Under the pieces are notes generated by a model. It had not been told where the DNA came from. It saw only the letters and a program-made list of their open reading frames with translations, and searched no databases. The translations under genes were made by a program, and so were the position numbers. A stretch of DNA of 64,000 nt, from NCBI GenBank assembly GCA_020850325.1, contig JADZEW010000008.1:124001-188000 (forward strand). Reading direction: 5' to 3'. Positions 43,356-51,844 of this stretch are shown piece by piece (positions within the stretch are counted from its first letter, which is position 1; each line of letters opens with the position of its first letter). Origin of the DNA: Methanoregulaceae archaeon (lineage in GTDB: Bacteria > Armatimonadota > Fimbriimonadia > Fimbriimonadales > Fimbriimonadaceae).

Positions 43356-44036
43356 ATGATACGCCGTCTTCCGATTACTTACCGGCTGCTCATCGTCGCT
43401 GCGCTGACCTCACTTGTCGGCTGGGTTGCATGGCATTACTGGACGGCTGCCGCTTACGAGCGGCAGGCAAAGCAGGCGCTTGAGGACACGGTCCGGGCGA
43501 TAATAAGGGGAGATCTGCAGGCGGCTAAACAGTACGCGTATGGCAATGAAATGGAGCTGCTGGGAATCTCGGAGGAAGCGTATGCGAGATATGTCCAGGG
43601 GGTTCTTGAAGGATACGTTGCTCCAGACGCCGATGTTCAGGTTCTGAGGGAGACGCTTGACTTGGTGCCCCCCAAAAACGACGGGATCAAACGCCTTCAG
43701 GATCGACTTAGAGAGGATGATCGAAGGCGGCCATCCTTCCGTGTGCGCATCTCGAGATCAGACGGGAAGCCCCCGATCGAGTGCCCCACCTTTGCCATCA
43801 AGGGCCCCGAGGGTTGGATAGTATCGACCAGAGCCATGGTGGCTTGGCTTGAAGGCGCATACTCCAATGACCCTAGAGAGCGCTATGGGCGCGTTCTCAA
43901 AGCCATGCAGAGTGCTGGCATCGAGAAACTGTGTTCACCTTCCGGCAGTTGGGTGAAGCAAGAGCGCCTTAAGATGTATCTTGATGGCCAACTGCCGGAG
44001 AAGGATATCTTCGAGTTGAGCATCGTCGCGAACTAG
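43356..44036 (+). CDS. Single-pass membrane protein of unknown function
   Basis: Protein of 226 residues: an N-terminal helix (about 8-27) and a large soluble domain. The region about 34-60 resembles a tetratricopeptide-like or alpha-helical start (QAKQALEDTVRAIIRGDLQA), followed by mixed beta. No family recognised. Last gene of the cassette; it ends 28 nt before the thrS 3' end, convergent with it. Confidence 0.55.
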   Translation: MIRRLPITYRLLIVAALTSLVGWVAWHYWTAAAYERQAKQALEDTVRAIIRGDLQAAKQYAYGNEMELLGISEEAYARYVQGVLEGYVAPDADVQVLRETLDLVPPKNDGIKRLQDRLREDDRRRPSFRVRISRSDGKPPIECPTFAIKGPEGWIVSTRAMVAWLEGAYSNDPRERYGRVLKAMQSAGIEKLCSPSGSWVKQERLKMYLDGQLPEKDIFELSIVAN

Positions 44037-44064
44037 TCCCAGCAATCCTCACCTCACGCTACTC

Positions 44065-45873
44065 TTAGACTCTTTGCAAGAACATCCCAAGCGGCATCGC
44101 GCCGAGGTCGCCCTCTTCGCGCGAGCGAACCCCGACCGTGCCGTTCTCGATGTCCCGATCGCCCAAGATGAGCATGTACGGCACCTTCGAGAGTTGCGCA
44201 TCGCGGATCTTCTTGCCCAGCGTCTCCGACCGGTGATCCACAGAAACCCGCAACGCACGCGAGTCGAAGATCACCTCGCGAAGCCGAGCCGCTAGCTTGT
44301 CCGCTTCCTCGATATGCCGATCCGCGATCGGTAACACCGCGATCTGCACCGGCGACAGCCAGAACGGGAACGCGCCCGTGTACTGCTCGGTGAGCAGGCC
44401 GATCATGCGCTCCAGCGAACCAAACGGAGCGCGGTGGATCATGATCGGGCGGTGGGGCTTGCTGTCCTCGCCGATGTACTCCAGCTCGAACCGCTCGGGC
44501 AGGTTGTAGTCCACCTGCACGGTGCCCATCTGCCACTCGCGGCCGAGGGCATCACGGATCATCAGGTCCAGTTTCGGGCCGTAGAACGCGGCATCGCCGG
44601 GTGAGACCTCGTAGTCGAGGCCCAGCTTGTCGCACGCGTCGGTAATCGCCTTCGTCGCCGCTTGCCAGTTGTCGTCGTGGCCGACGTACTTGTCGCTCAA
44701 CGGGTCCTTCGTGCCCACACGGACGCGGAACTCCGTCAAGCCGAGCTTCTTGAGCACCGTCTGCATGAGATCGACGACGCCGATGAACTCGTCTTGGAGC
44801 TGATCGGGCGTGACGAACAGGTGGGCATCGTCTTGCGTGAACCCGCGCGCGCGCAGAATGCCCGTCACTTCGCCGCTCTGCTCAAAGCGATGCACGGTGC
44901 CGAACTCGGCGTACCGCACCGGCAGATCGCGATACGAGCGCATCTGCGACGCATAGATCTCGATGTGGAACGGGCAGTTCATCGGCTTGAGGATGTAGGT
45001 CTCCTTCTCGTCGTCGCCCTCGGATTCCACCTCCATGAACGGGAACATCTTTTCCTTGTAGGTAATGATGTGGCCGCTCTTCTCGAAGAGCTTGCTGTTG
45101 CCGATATGCGGCGTCACCACCGGCTCGTAGCCGCGGGCGAGCTGCTCCTTCTTCATGAAGTCGATCAAGATGTCGCGCAGGATCGCACCCTTGGGCAGCC
45201 AGAGGGGAAGGCCTGTACCGACTCTGGGCGAGAACATGAACAGCCCCAGCTCGCGGCCGAGCTTGCGGTGGTCGCGCTTGACCGCTTCTTCGAGCATGAA
45301 CAGGTGCTGCTCGAGCTCTTCGGCGGATTCAAACGCCGTGCCGTAGATGCGCGTGAGCTGCTTGTTCTTCACGTCGCCGCGCCAATACGCGCCAGCGATG
45401 CTCATCAGCTTGACGTGCTTGATCTCCTTGGTCGTATCCACGTGCGGTCCGCGGCAGAGGTCGAGGAACCGGTGGAGCGTGCCCTCGCGGTCAGTGCGCT
45501 GCTGATCGTAGAAGCTGATCGTCTCGCCTTCGGGAATGGCATCGAGAAGCTGGAGCTTGTACTCGGCCACGGCGGCGCCCATCGAAGGGATCGAGTCATC
45601 GAGGATCAGGGCCTTGGCTTCCTCGCGGCTGACTTCCGTGCGCTGGATGCGCTGGTCGAGCTTGCTCAGCTCCTTCATCCGCTTCTCGATCTTGGGCAGA
45701 TCGTCTTCTTTGAGCGGAGTGGGGAAGTCGATATCGTAGTAGAAGCCGTTCTCGATCGGGGGTCCGATGGAGAGCTTCGCGCCGGGGTAGAGCTCGGTCA
45801 CGGCTTGGGCCATGAGGTGCGCGGCCGAGTGTCGGAGGCGATAAAGATAGGAGTCTTCGTAACGTTCTGCCAT
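44065..45873 (-). CDS. thrS: Threonyl-tRNA synthetase without TGS domain
   Basis: Class II synthetase, 602 residues. It begins directly with the editing domain (YRLRHSAAHLMAQAV, HxxxH metal motif; SIGPPIENGFYYD), then the catalytic core with KPMNCPFHIEIYASQ (zinc Cys), RGFTQDDAHLFV, RAPFGSLERMIGLL, and a C-terminal anticodon-binding domain. The N-terminal ~60-residue TGS domain found in most bacterial ThrRS is missing. GGGAGGG upstream fixes ATG 45873. The frame is open above it but carries no TGS-like sequence. The last residues (GMFLQRV) differ from the usual DAFLxRL that the nearby fragment keeps. Confidence 0.95.
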   Translation of the reverse strand: MAERYEDSYLYRLRHSAAHLMAQAVTELYPGAKLSIGPPIENGFYYDIDFPTPLKEDDLPKIEKRMKELSKLDQRIQRTEVSREEAKALILDDSIPSMGAAVAEYKLQLLDAIPEGETISFYDQQRTDREGTLHRFLDLCRGPHVDTTKEIKHVKLMSIAGAYWRGDVKNKQLTRIYGTAFESAEELEQHLFMLEEAVKRDHRKLGRELGLFMFSPRVGTGLPLWLPKGAILRDILIDFMKKEQLARGYEPVVTPHIGNSKLFEKSGHIITYKEKMFPFMEVESEGDDEKETYILKPMNCPFHIEIYASQMRSYRDLPVRYAEFGTVHRFEQSGEVTGILRARGFTQDDAHLFVTPDQLQDEFIGVVDLMQTVLKKLGLTEFRVRVGTKDPLSDKYVGHDDNWQAATKAITDACDKLGLDYEVSPGDAAFYGPKLDLMIRDALGREWQMGTVQVDYNLPERFELEYIGEDSKPHRPIMIHRAPFGSLERMIGLLTEQYTGAFPFWLSPVQIAVLPIADRHIEEADKLAARLREVIFDSRALRVSVDHRSETLGKKIRDAQLSKVPYMLILGDRDIENGTVGVRSREEGDLGAMPLGMFLQRV

Positions 45874-45996
45874 AGGTTTTTCCCTCCCTAACAACGGGAT
45901 TGGATTGTAAGGAGAGAGGATACCCGCCGTGGGTGGACCCGGTAAACCTGGTAACGCCCTTCGAACCCTGGCCAACTCCGCGACCGTCCAGAGGGC

Positions 45997-46572
45997 GTGT
46001 TCACGCGTTCTCTCTTCCTGGTTGCCCTTGGCACGCTGGCCGCGGTCGGTCACAGCATCGTCATGTGGGATGAGAACATCCAAGGTGACTTGACCGACGA
46101 TCGGTTCAACCCCGAGTTCCTGAGCCTATCGGTCGGATCCAATGTGTTGATCGGCAATACCGGTTTCTCGGATCGCGATTACTTCCGCTTCTCGCTTGCC
46201 CCGGGCCAAGCCCTGACGAGCGTGTTTTTGCGCGACTACGTCAGCGTCGATGACATCTCGTTCCTCGCCGTCCAAGAGGGAACCTTCATCACCGAAGATC
46301 CCTTGAACGCCAACGTCGGCAACCTGCTCGGTTGGACGTTCTTTGGCGCGCCGGAAGTCGGCGTCGACCTTCTGCCCCTCATGGGTTCGAACTGGGGCTC
46401 GATCGGCTTTGCGCCTCCGCTCACCGGGCCGAACTATGCTTGGTGGCTGCAGCAGACTGGCGACCCCACGTCGTATGCGCTTGAGTTCAACGTGGTGCCC
46501 GAGCCATCGACGCTCTTGGTGACCGCCGGACTGGCTTTGGGCTTGCGCCGCCGAGCCAAGCGTCAAGGTTAA
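45997..46572 (+). CDS. PEP-CTERM exported protein
   Basis: Protein of 191 residues, GTG start with AGAGGG upstream. Signal peptide (about 1-19), a beta domain with SDRDYFRFSLAPGQAL (pre-peptidase C-terminal-like strand pattern) and a closing VPEPSTLLVTAGLALGLRRR sorting signal. Divergent from thrS and convergent with the next gene by a 4-nt overlap. Exosortase substrate; role unknown. Confidence 0.8.
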   Translation: MFTRSLFLVALGTLAAVGHSIVMWDENIQGDLTDDRFNPEFLSLSVGSNVLIGNTGFSDRDYFRFSLAPGQALTSVFLRDYVSVDDISFLAVQEGTFITEDPLNANVGNLLGWTFFGAPEVGVDLLPLMGSNWGSIGFAPPLTGPNYAWWLQQTGDPTSYALEFNVVPEPSTLLVTAGLALGLRRRAKRQG

Positions 46573-48404
46573 GGCAAGATCGTCAACGTTGACGAGCGCG
46601 TCACCCCAATGTAGGTAGCGCTGATCGTCGCGGTTTGCGTGGTCGCTGGCCGCGTCGTCGTCACGGTGAAGTTGACTCGGTTCTGATTGATCGGCACGAG
46701 CGCCGTTGCCGGTACGACCGCGAACGCGTTCGATGACGCTAAGTTGAGCCGGATCCCCCCGCTTGGCGCATTGCCGTTCATGGTCACCGTAGCGGTGCTG
46801 TTTGCGCCGCCCCGAAGCGAAGCCGGCGCGAGTACGAGGGACGTCGGCCGCGGCGCCTTGACGATGAACCGGTGGCGACGTATGATCTTCTCGTTATCAC
46901 TTCTCGCCTCCAGCGTGACAAAGCGGTCGACCGCGGTCGGCAGCAGGGTAACCGGCGCGGTCACGGACGAGTTTCCACCCACAATCGTCGCGTTGACAGG
47001 CACCGTAGCGAAGGCGCTGTTCGAGTAGAGATCGACGACGAGATCGTTCGGCATGGCGAGATAACGTCTCAGAGTAGCGTTGATGGTCTGGCCGCCTAGA
47101 TACTCAGCAAGCGGCACGGTGATGTTCATCAGGTCGTTCTGGCGGAGGAACCAGACGAATCCGGTGGGCTGGGCGCCAGCCGACGTTTGGCGGTAGCCCA
47201 CCGTCGCTCCGTAGCCTCGCGAGTTCACGGCGATATCAGCCGCCTCGTATCGGTAGGAGTTCCACTGGTGGCCCCCGTTCGTGTCGAAGAAGTTGATGGA
47301 GTCGAGGATGCTGGCAAAGACACCATCGTTGCTGAAGGCATTGGTCGCGTGGAGGATCGAGCCAAACCGATCCGGAGCGATGGTCGCATGATAGCCGCCG
47401 ATCATGCCCGTGATATCCCCGTGGGTCGCCAAGTCTTCCCACTTGAACGCCCATCGGGCACCATTCACAGCGTAAGCAATCCTATCCGCCAATCCGATGA
47501 TCACGAGGCGCCCATCAGCATCGCAAGTAGCTTGCCGGATACTCAGATCCTCTAGATCCACGTTGGTGTACAGCCGAGTCATCGTTGCGCCGGTCGAGAG
47601 ATAGGTTCGATACAACCGGAAGGAGTTGCCGGAAGTCTTACCAACTCCGAAGAGGATTCCGCCTTGGATGGGTGAGTAGGCGAGGTGGGTTGCATCGGGC
47701 ATATCGACGTAGAACGGAAGAGCAGGATACGCATGGATCGTCGTGGCCGGGCTCGTTGTGGTCGGGCCGAATCGCCAGATCGCTGTGCCGCTTTGCGTCG
47801 TGAGGAGTTGATCGGCGATCGCGCCGGCGCGCGTGCTGGTCGTCACCGCCGAGCCTTCGACATTGCCTGCGCTGTTATATCTACGGAACCTCCATTGATA
47901 AAGTCCGGTGCTCGTTCCGCGGGTATAGGTGATGCAAGCCCGGCTCAAACTGTCGAGGGCGAGTCCGTACGGAAAGTAATAAATCCACGAGCCCGCGATG
48001 TTCTCAACGGTGCGGGTCCAGAGTTGGGTTCCGGCTGGCGACACCTTGTCCAAATGGGTGAGGATTCCACCTGTCGTGAGCTTGCTATAGAGAATATAGG
48101 TGTTCCCAGCGGAGTCCACGACATGGCCCCTAGGAGTCACATCGCCGATCGGAGCGCCTGGCATGATGCGGTACACCCACTGATAGGTGCCGCTCGCGTT
48201 GTACTTCACCAGGATCGTGTCGCTCGGGGCGTATTGGCGGCCCAGGCAGTAGACGTTGTTGTTAACATCCACCACTACTTTGTCAAACCTCGTCTGATTC
48301 GCGTAGAAGCGGGTCCAGACGAGATCGAGCTGCGCCGAAGCGAGCCCAACCGATGCAAGCAGCGAGAGAAAGATGATAAAAGTCCTGAGCCAAGCGGCGA
48401 CCAT
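46569..48404 (-). CDS. Large exported protein with propeller-like and Ig-like regions
   Basis: Protein of 611 residues with a signal peptide (about 1-24). The first ~400 residues repeat beta units such as DKVVVDVNNNVYCLG and HVVDSAGNTYILY (an SBBP/NHL-like pattern), consistent with a beta-propeller. The C-terminal part has Ig-like strands (LVLAPASLRGGANSTATVTM) and ends STLTILP. No sorting motif or catalytic signature. Likely a secreted or surface structural protein. Confidence 0.65.
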   Translation of the reverse strand: MVAAWLRTFIIFLSLLASVGLASAQLDLVWTRFYANQTRFDKVVVDVNNNVYCLGRQYAPSDTILVKYNASGTYQWVYRIMPGAPIGDVTPRGHVVDSAGNTYILYSKLTTGGILTHLDKVSPAGTQLWTRTVENIAGSWIYYFPYGLALDSLSRACITYTRGTSTGLYQWRFRRYNSAGNVEGSAVTTSTRAGAIADQLLTTQSGTAIWRFGPTTTSPATTIHAYPALPFYVDMPDATHLAYSPIQGGILFGVGKTSGNSFRLYRTYLSTGATMTRLYTNVDLEDLSIRQATCDADGRLVIIGLADRIAYAVNGARWAFKWEDLATHGDITGMIGGYHATIAPDRFGSILHATNAFSNDGVFASILDSINFFDTNGGHQWNSYRYEAADIAVNSRGYGATVGYRQTSAGAQPTGFVWFLRQNDLMNITVPLAEYLGGQTINATLRRYLAMPNDLVVDLYSNSAFATVPVNATIVGGNSSVTAPVTLLPTAVDRFVTLEARSDNEKIIRRHRFIVKAPRPTSLVLAPASLRGGANSTATVTMNGNAPSGGIRLNLASSNAFAVVPATALVPINQNRVNFTVTTTRPATTQTATISATYIGVTRSSTLTILP

Positions 48405-48450
48405 TCCGGCATTGTAGCCGAAGAACCCGCCTTATGCGAGACTTTGGGTC

Positions 48451-48978
48451 CTACATCTTTTCGACGGAGCTGAACTCGAGTTCCACCGGCGTGTCGCGAC
48501 CGAAGATGTTAATGAGCACCTTGAGCTTCTCGCGGTCGGTGAGCACTTCTTCGATCTTGCCGACGAAGTCGCTGAACGGGCCCTCGATGACGCGCACCGT
48601 GTCGTTCTTCTGCCAGCTGACCTTCGGAACCTCTTTGCTGGTTTCGAGGTTCGTCATGATCCGGCGGACTTCGTATTCTTCGAGCGGAACCGGCTTGTTG
48701 CCGCTCTGCACAAACCCGGTGACGCCGCTCGTCGACTTGACCAGCTTATAGGCGTCGTCCGACATGGACATCTGAATGAGAATGTAGCCGGGGAAGACCT
48801 TGCGGTCGCGTTCGACGCGCTTGCCTGCTCGGGTGGTCAGTTCCCGCTCGGTGGGGATCAGGATTTCGAAAATGTCGAGGTTCCAAATACCTTCAACCTG
48901 GGCTCGGCGGGTGAGAACGTCCTTAACTTTGTTCTCATGGCCGGCACTGGTGTGGACGGCGTACCAAGTCTTAGGCAT
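48451..48978 (-). CDS. nusG: Transcription antitermination factor NusG
   Basis: Protein of 175 residues. The NGN domain starts KTWYAVHTSAGHENKVKDVL, with FPGYILIQM and VTGFVQSG. A KOW domain follows (KNDTVRVIEGPFSDFVGKIE). Binds RNA polymerase and regulates pausing and termination. It follows secE by 3 nt, the conserved secE-nusG order. Confidence 0.97.
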   Translation of the reverse strand: MPKTWYAVHTSAGHENKVKDVLTRRAQVEGIWNLDIFEILIPTERELTTRAGKRVERDRKVFPGYILIQMSMSDDAYKLVKSTSGVTGFVQSGNKPVPLEEYEVRRIMTNLETSKEVPKVSWQKNDTVRVIEGPFSDFVGKIEEVLTDREKLKVLINIFGRDTPVELEFSSVEKM

Positions 48979-48981
48979 GGC

Positions 48982-49224
48982 TTAGAGTTTCCCCTGCAGG
49001 ATTCGCATCAGCGTATCGGCGATCAGCGACATGCTGGTCATGATGACGGCAATGAGCAACAGCACCGACAGCACGACGCCAGTGAGGCGGTGCACTTCGG
49101 GTACCGGGGGCCAGTCGACCTTCTTCAGCTCGCGCGAGACATCGGTGAGATATCCCTTGAGCCCGCCCCGCTTTACCTTGGGGATGGGCAGCGACGAAGG
49201 CGCTTGAGGTTGGTTCGCATCCAT
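48982..49224 (-). CDS. secE: Preprotein translocase subunit SecE
   Basis: Protein of 80 residues with the SecE signature LTDVSRELKKVDWP before a single helix (about residues 48-70). Part of the SecYEG channel. The start codon lies 8 nt after a long hairpin (49233-49263), which could limit ribosome access. Confidence 0.93.
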   Translation of the reverse strand: MDANQPQAPSSLPIPKVKRGGLKGYLTDVSRELKKVDWPPVPEVHRLTGVVLSVLLLIAVIMTSMSLIADTLMRILQGKL

Positions 49225-49232
49225 AGTCTGAT

Positions 49233-49263
49233 CTCGGACCCCACCAACTCCGGTGGGTCCGAG
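49233..49263 (-). promoter_or_regulatory. Hairpin immediately upstream of secE
   Basis: CTCGGACCC(C)ACC / GGTGGGTCCGAG, 12 pairs with one bulge and a 6-nt loop, ending 8 nt before the secE ATG. There is no U tract, so it is not a standard terminator. A translational or RNA-stability role is possible. Confidence 0.5.
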
Positions 49264-49295
49264 AAGCGGTGGGAACGGGGCTACTTTACCCGATC

Positions 49296-49814
49296 CTACT
49301 TGCGGATTGCGAGAATCGCGTAGCGCTTGAGGCCGCTCGGCGACTCAAACTCGACTTCTTGCCCGGCGGCAAAACCGAGCAGCGCCTGGCCCATCGGAGA
49401 CTCGATGCTGACCCGGTCTTCGTTCGGATCGGCCTCGATTCCCGCCACAACCTGAACCTCGAACTCGTCGCCAAACTCAAGGTCGCGCACTTTGACAATG
49501 CTCGCCACTCCAACCACATCGGTCGAGACTCGCTCGGGATCGATGGCGGCCGCTCCAGAGAAGAGCGTCTTGAGCTCGGCAATCCGGTTCTCGACCATCG
49601 CCTGCTCAAACTTGACCTCATCGAGTTCGCTGTTGTCCTCGGAGAACTCACCGTGTTGCTGGCTTTCTCGAATACGGTCAGCGATCTCCGGCCGTTTGAC
49701 AACGGTCAGATGCTCAAGCTCCGCTTGAAGGCGCACATAGCCCTCCGGGGTCAGGTACGTGATATGCCCGGTGTCTCGGGTGATTTCCAACTCGCTCATC
49801 GTGACGTTGCTCAA
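49296..49814 (-). CDS. greA: Transcript cleavage factor GreA
   Basis: Protein of 172 residues. The coiled-coil domain carries YVRLQAELEHLTVVKRPEIA and HGEFSEDNSEL with the two acidic tip residues. The globular domain follows (SPMGQALLGFAAGQEVEF). An AAGGAG site sits 7 nt from TTG 49814, so TTG is favoured over ATG 49799. Rescues arrested RNA polymerase. Confidence 0.93.
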   Translation of the reverse strand: MSNVTMSELEITRDTGHITYLTPEGYVRLQAELEHLTVVKRPEIADRIRESQQHGEFSEDNSELDEVKFEQAMVENRIAELKTLFSGAAAIDPERVSTDVVGVASIVKVRDLEFGDEFEVQVVAGIEADPNEDRVSIESPMGQALLGFAAGQEVEFESPSGLKRYAILAIRK

Positions 49815-49838
49815 AAAAGCACTCCTTCAAGTCCAGCC

Positions 49839-49844
49839 ATTATA
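49839..49844 (-). promoter_or_regulatory. -10 box of greA
   Basis: Minus-strand TATAAT, 24 nt before the TTG start, leaving a short leader with an AAGGAG ribosome site. Confidence 0.5.
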
Positions 49845-49978
49845 ACCAATGGTCTTCAACGCTATACGCACATTTCAGATGTTTCGTTCAGCGATTTCGG
49901 ATGTTTCGTTTCAGCCTAGGGTTGACGATTCTGGATCTTGCTTCGGTTCGACGATTTCCCTGGTAGAGTGTTCCGTAG

Positions 49979-50698
49979 ATGCGGGCTATTTTCCTTAGCG
50001 TTTTGCTCCTTCTTTTTGCCGGGTCTTTTGCCCAAGATCAAACAGGCTCGAGTTTGTTTTCGACGGTCCGCCCGGATCTCATGATTGTCGTGCGCGAGCA
50101 CAGCACGGGCGCGGAGATGGTTCAGGTGACGGCGATCGCCAAGGACTACCCGGCGGCTCTGTTGCGCGATCAGGTCGTTGCTCTCGGAAAGGAACTCGGG
50201 ATCGAGGCCCGCGGGTTGGTCGTGACCGCGCCGAAGTTGGGCACGGAGGCGAGTGTTTCATTCGTGCGCGCCGAGTTCGCAGTGAATGGCCTCATCGAGC
50301 GTGAGCAGGGCATCGTGCGTTTGCAGCCTCTTGTCCGGGCGTTCTGCGGTGCGCCGGAACCGCACACGGTGCGCGGCCTGAAGATTGCGTTTGAGGGCGA
50401 ACGCCCGACGGGCAAGATGCATCAACGGCTCACGATTGCCGACGTGCTTGCTTTGGAAGGACGGGCGAGCGTTTCGCCGCCAGGCATCGAGTACCAGATT
50501 CGACTCGACGCCCAGGACCCGTCGAAGATTCTCATTCCGGACGAATACGCCGCGAAGTCGAACCAAACCCCGGTAGAAAGCCCGTCTACCGCTCCGAGTC
50601 GATCACTTTTGATCGGCTTGTTTGTGCTGGCGGGGCTCGGCGTTGGGGCGTTGGTATACTTGGCGATCCTGCGATCCGGCTCCCGGAGTACGCCTTAG
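49979..50698 (+). CDS. Exported protein with C-terminal membrane helix, pilT neighbour
   Basis: Protein of 239 residues: signal peptide (about 1-19), a soluble domain without a recognised family, then a hydrophobic helix near residues 208-230 and a short basic tail. Topology is that of a periplasmic domain anchored at its C-terminus. It lies 20 nt before the first pilT-like gene, so a link to the pilus or motility machine is plausible but not shown. Confidence 0.55.
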   Translation: MRAIFLSVLLLLFAGSFAQDQTGSSLFSTVRPDLMIVVREHSTGAEMVQVTAIAKDYPAALLRDQVVALGKELGIEARGLVVTAPKLGTEASVSFVRAEFAVNGLIEREQGIVRLQPLVRAFCGAPEPHTVRGLKIAFEGERPTGKMHQRLTIADVLALEGRASVSPPGIEYQIRLDAQDPSKILIPDEYAAKSNQTPVESPSTAPSRSLLIGLFVLAGLGVGALVYLAILRSGSRSTP

Positions 50699-50718
50699 GT
50701 GTTGGAGTTCTGTCGAAT

Positions 50719-51813
50719 ATGGTCAATCCTTCTGAAGTCTCGATCCACAAGCTGATCGAAATCGGATTCTACGAGCGAGCCTCGGACATTTTTGTCAAGG
50801 CCCACTCGATTCCCATGATGCGCCAGCACAGCAAGATGGTGCCCGTACCTGGTGAATGGCCGGTCATGGATGAGGCGAACACGACACGCATCAACCACGA
50901 CCTGATGACCGATCGCCAGCGCCGCAAGTATGAAGAGCACTGGGAAATGGACTTGGCGTTTGAGGTTTCCAACAACGAAGGGAAGCAGCTCTGCCGCGTG
51001 CGCGCCAACTTGCATCGACAGAAGGGAAGCGACGCAATCGTCTGTCGTATCATCCCGCTCGACATTCTCTCGATCGACGACCTCGGCTTGCACCCTACGC
51101 TGAAGAAGCTCGGCGATCCGCGGATGGGCTTGATCCTGTTCACGGGACCGACCGGTTCGGGCAAGACCACGTCGCTCGCCGCGGTATTGGACATGATCAA
51201 CATCAATCGGTCGTGCCACATCGTCACGATCGAAGACCCCCTCGAGTTTGTCCATCGCGACAAGATGAGCTACGTGACCCAGCGTGAAGTCGGTATCGAC
51301 ACCGAAGACTTTATGCCGGCCATGCGCGCCGTGCTTCGTGAAGCGCCCGACGTCATCCTCGTCGGTGAAATGCGCGACGCCACCACGTTCCAAACGTCGC
51401 TTCAGGCGGGTGAAACCGGCCACTTGGTCTTCTCCACGGTTCACACGTCCTCGGCCTACGAGACCATGGACCGAATCATCAACATGTTCCCGCCGCACGA
51501 AAAGGACCACCTGTGTATGCGGCTTGCGAACTCGCTGCGGTTCATCGTCTCGCAGAAGCTGGTTCCCAGAGCGGACGGCAACGGCCGAGTTTGCGCGATG
51601 GAAATCCTCGTGTGTACGCCGACGGTCAGCAAGAAGATCGAGGACGCCCAGTTCAGCGACCTTTACGACCTGATGAACGAAGGCGACTTCTGGGGCATGC
51701 AGACCATGAACCAGTCGCTGTACAAGTTCGTCAAGGCGGGCGTCATCGACGAACAGACCGCGCTCAACTATGCGGGCGTCCAGTCTGAGCTCAAGCAGAT
51801 GCTTCGCCGATAA
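50719..51813 (+). CDS. PilT-family retraction ATPase, first paralogue
   Basis: Secretion ATPase of 364 residues: Walker A GPTGSGKTTSLAAVLD, Asp box IVTIEDPLEFVHRD, Walker B PDVILVGEMRD, and His box TGHLVFSTVHT. The N-terminal PAS-like part is intact (ERASDIFVK). The Walker B region reads EMRDATTFQTSLQAGE, as in PilT-type retraction motors. The C-terminal AIRNLIRE helix typical of PilT is replaced by VSKKIEDAQFSDLYDLM. Cytoplasmic motor at the pilus base. Confidence 0.9.
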   Translation: MVNPSEVSIHKLIEIGFYERASDIFVKAHSIPMMRQHSKMVPVPGEWPVMDEANTTRINHDLMTDRQRRKYEEHWEMDLAFEVSNNEGKQLCRVRANLHRQKGSDAIVCRIIPLDILSIDDLGLHPTLKKLGDPRMGLILFTGPTGSGKTTSLAAVLDMININRSCHIVTIEDPLEFVHRDKMSYVTQREVGIDTEDFMPAMRAVLREAPDVILVGEMRDATTFQTSLQAGETGHLVFSTVHTSSAYETMDRIINMFPPHEKDHLCMRLANSLRFIVSQKLVPRADGNGRVCAMEILVCTPTVSKKIEDAQFSDLYDLMNEGDFWGMQTMNQSLYKFVKAGVIDEQTALNYAGVQSELKQMLRR

Positions 51814-51844
51814 ACTGATCGGGAGTCTGTGGGGCCCCGCCTGG

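Noticed and set aside
44662-45891. 409-codon frame on the plus strand opposite thrS
   Set aside because: The opposite strand encodes an intact ThrRS with all motifs; the antisense frame has low-complexity Leu/His/Glu-rich composition and no ribosome site.
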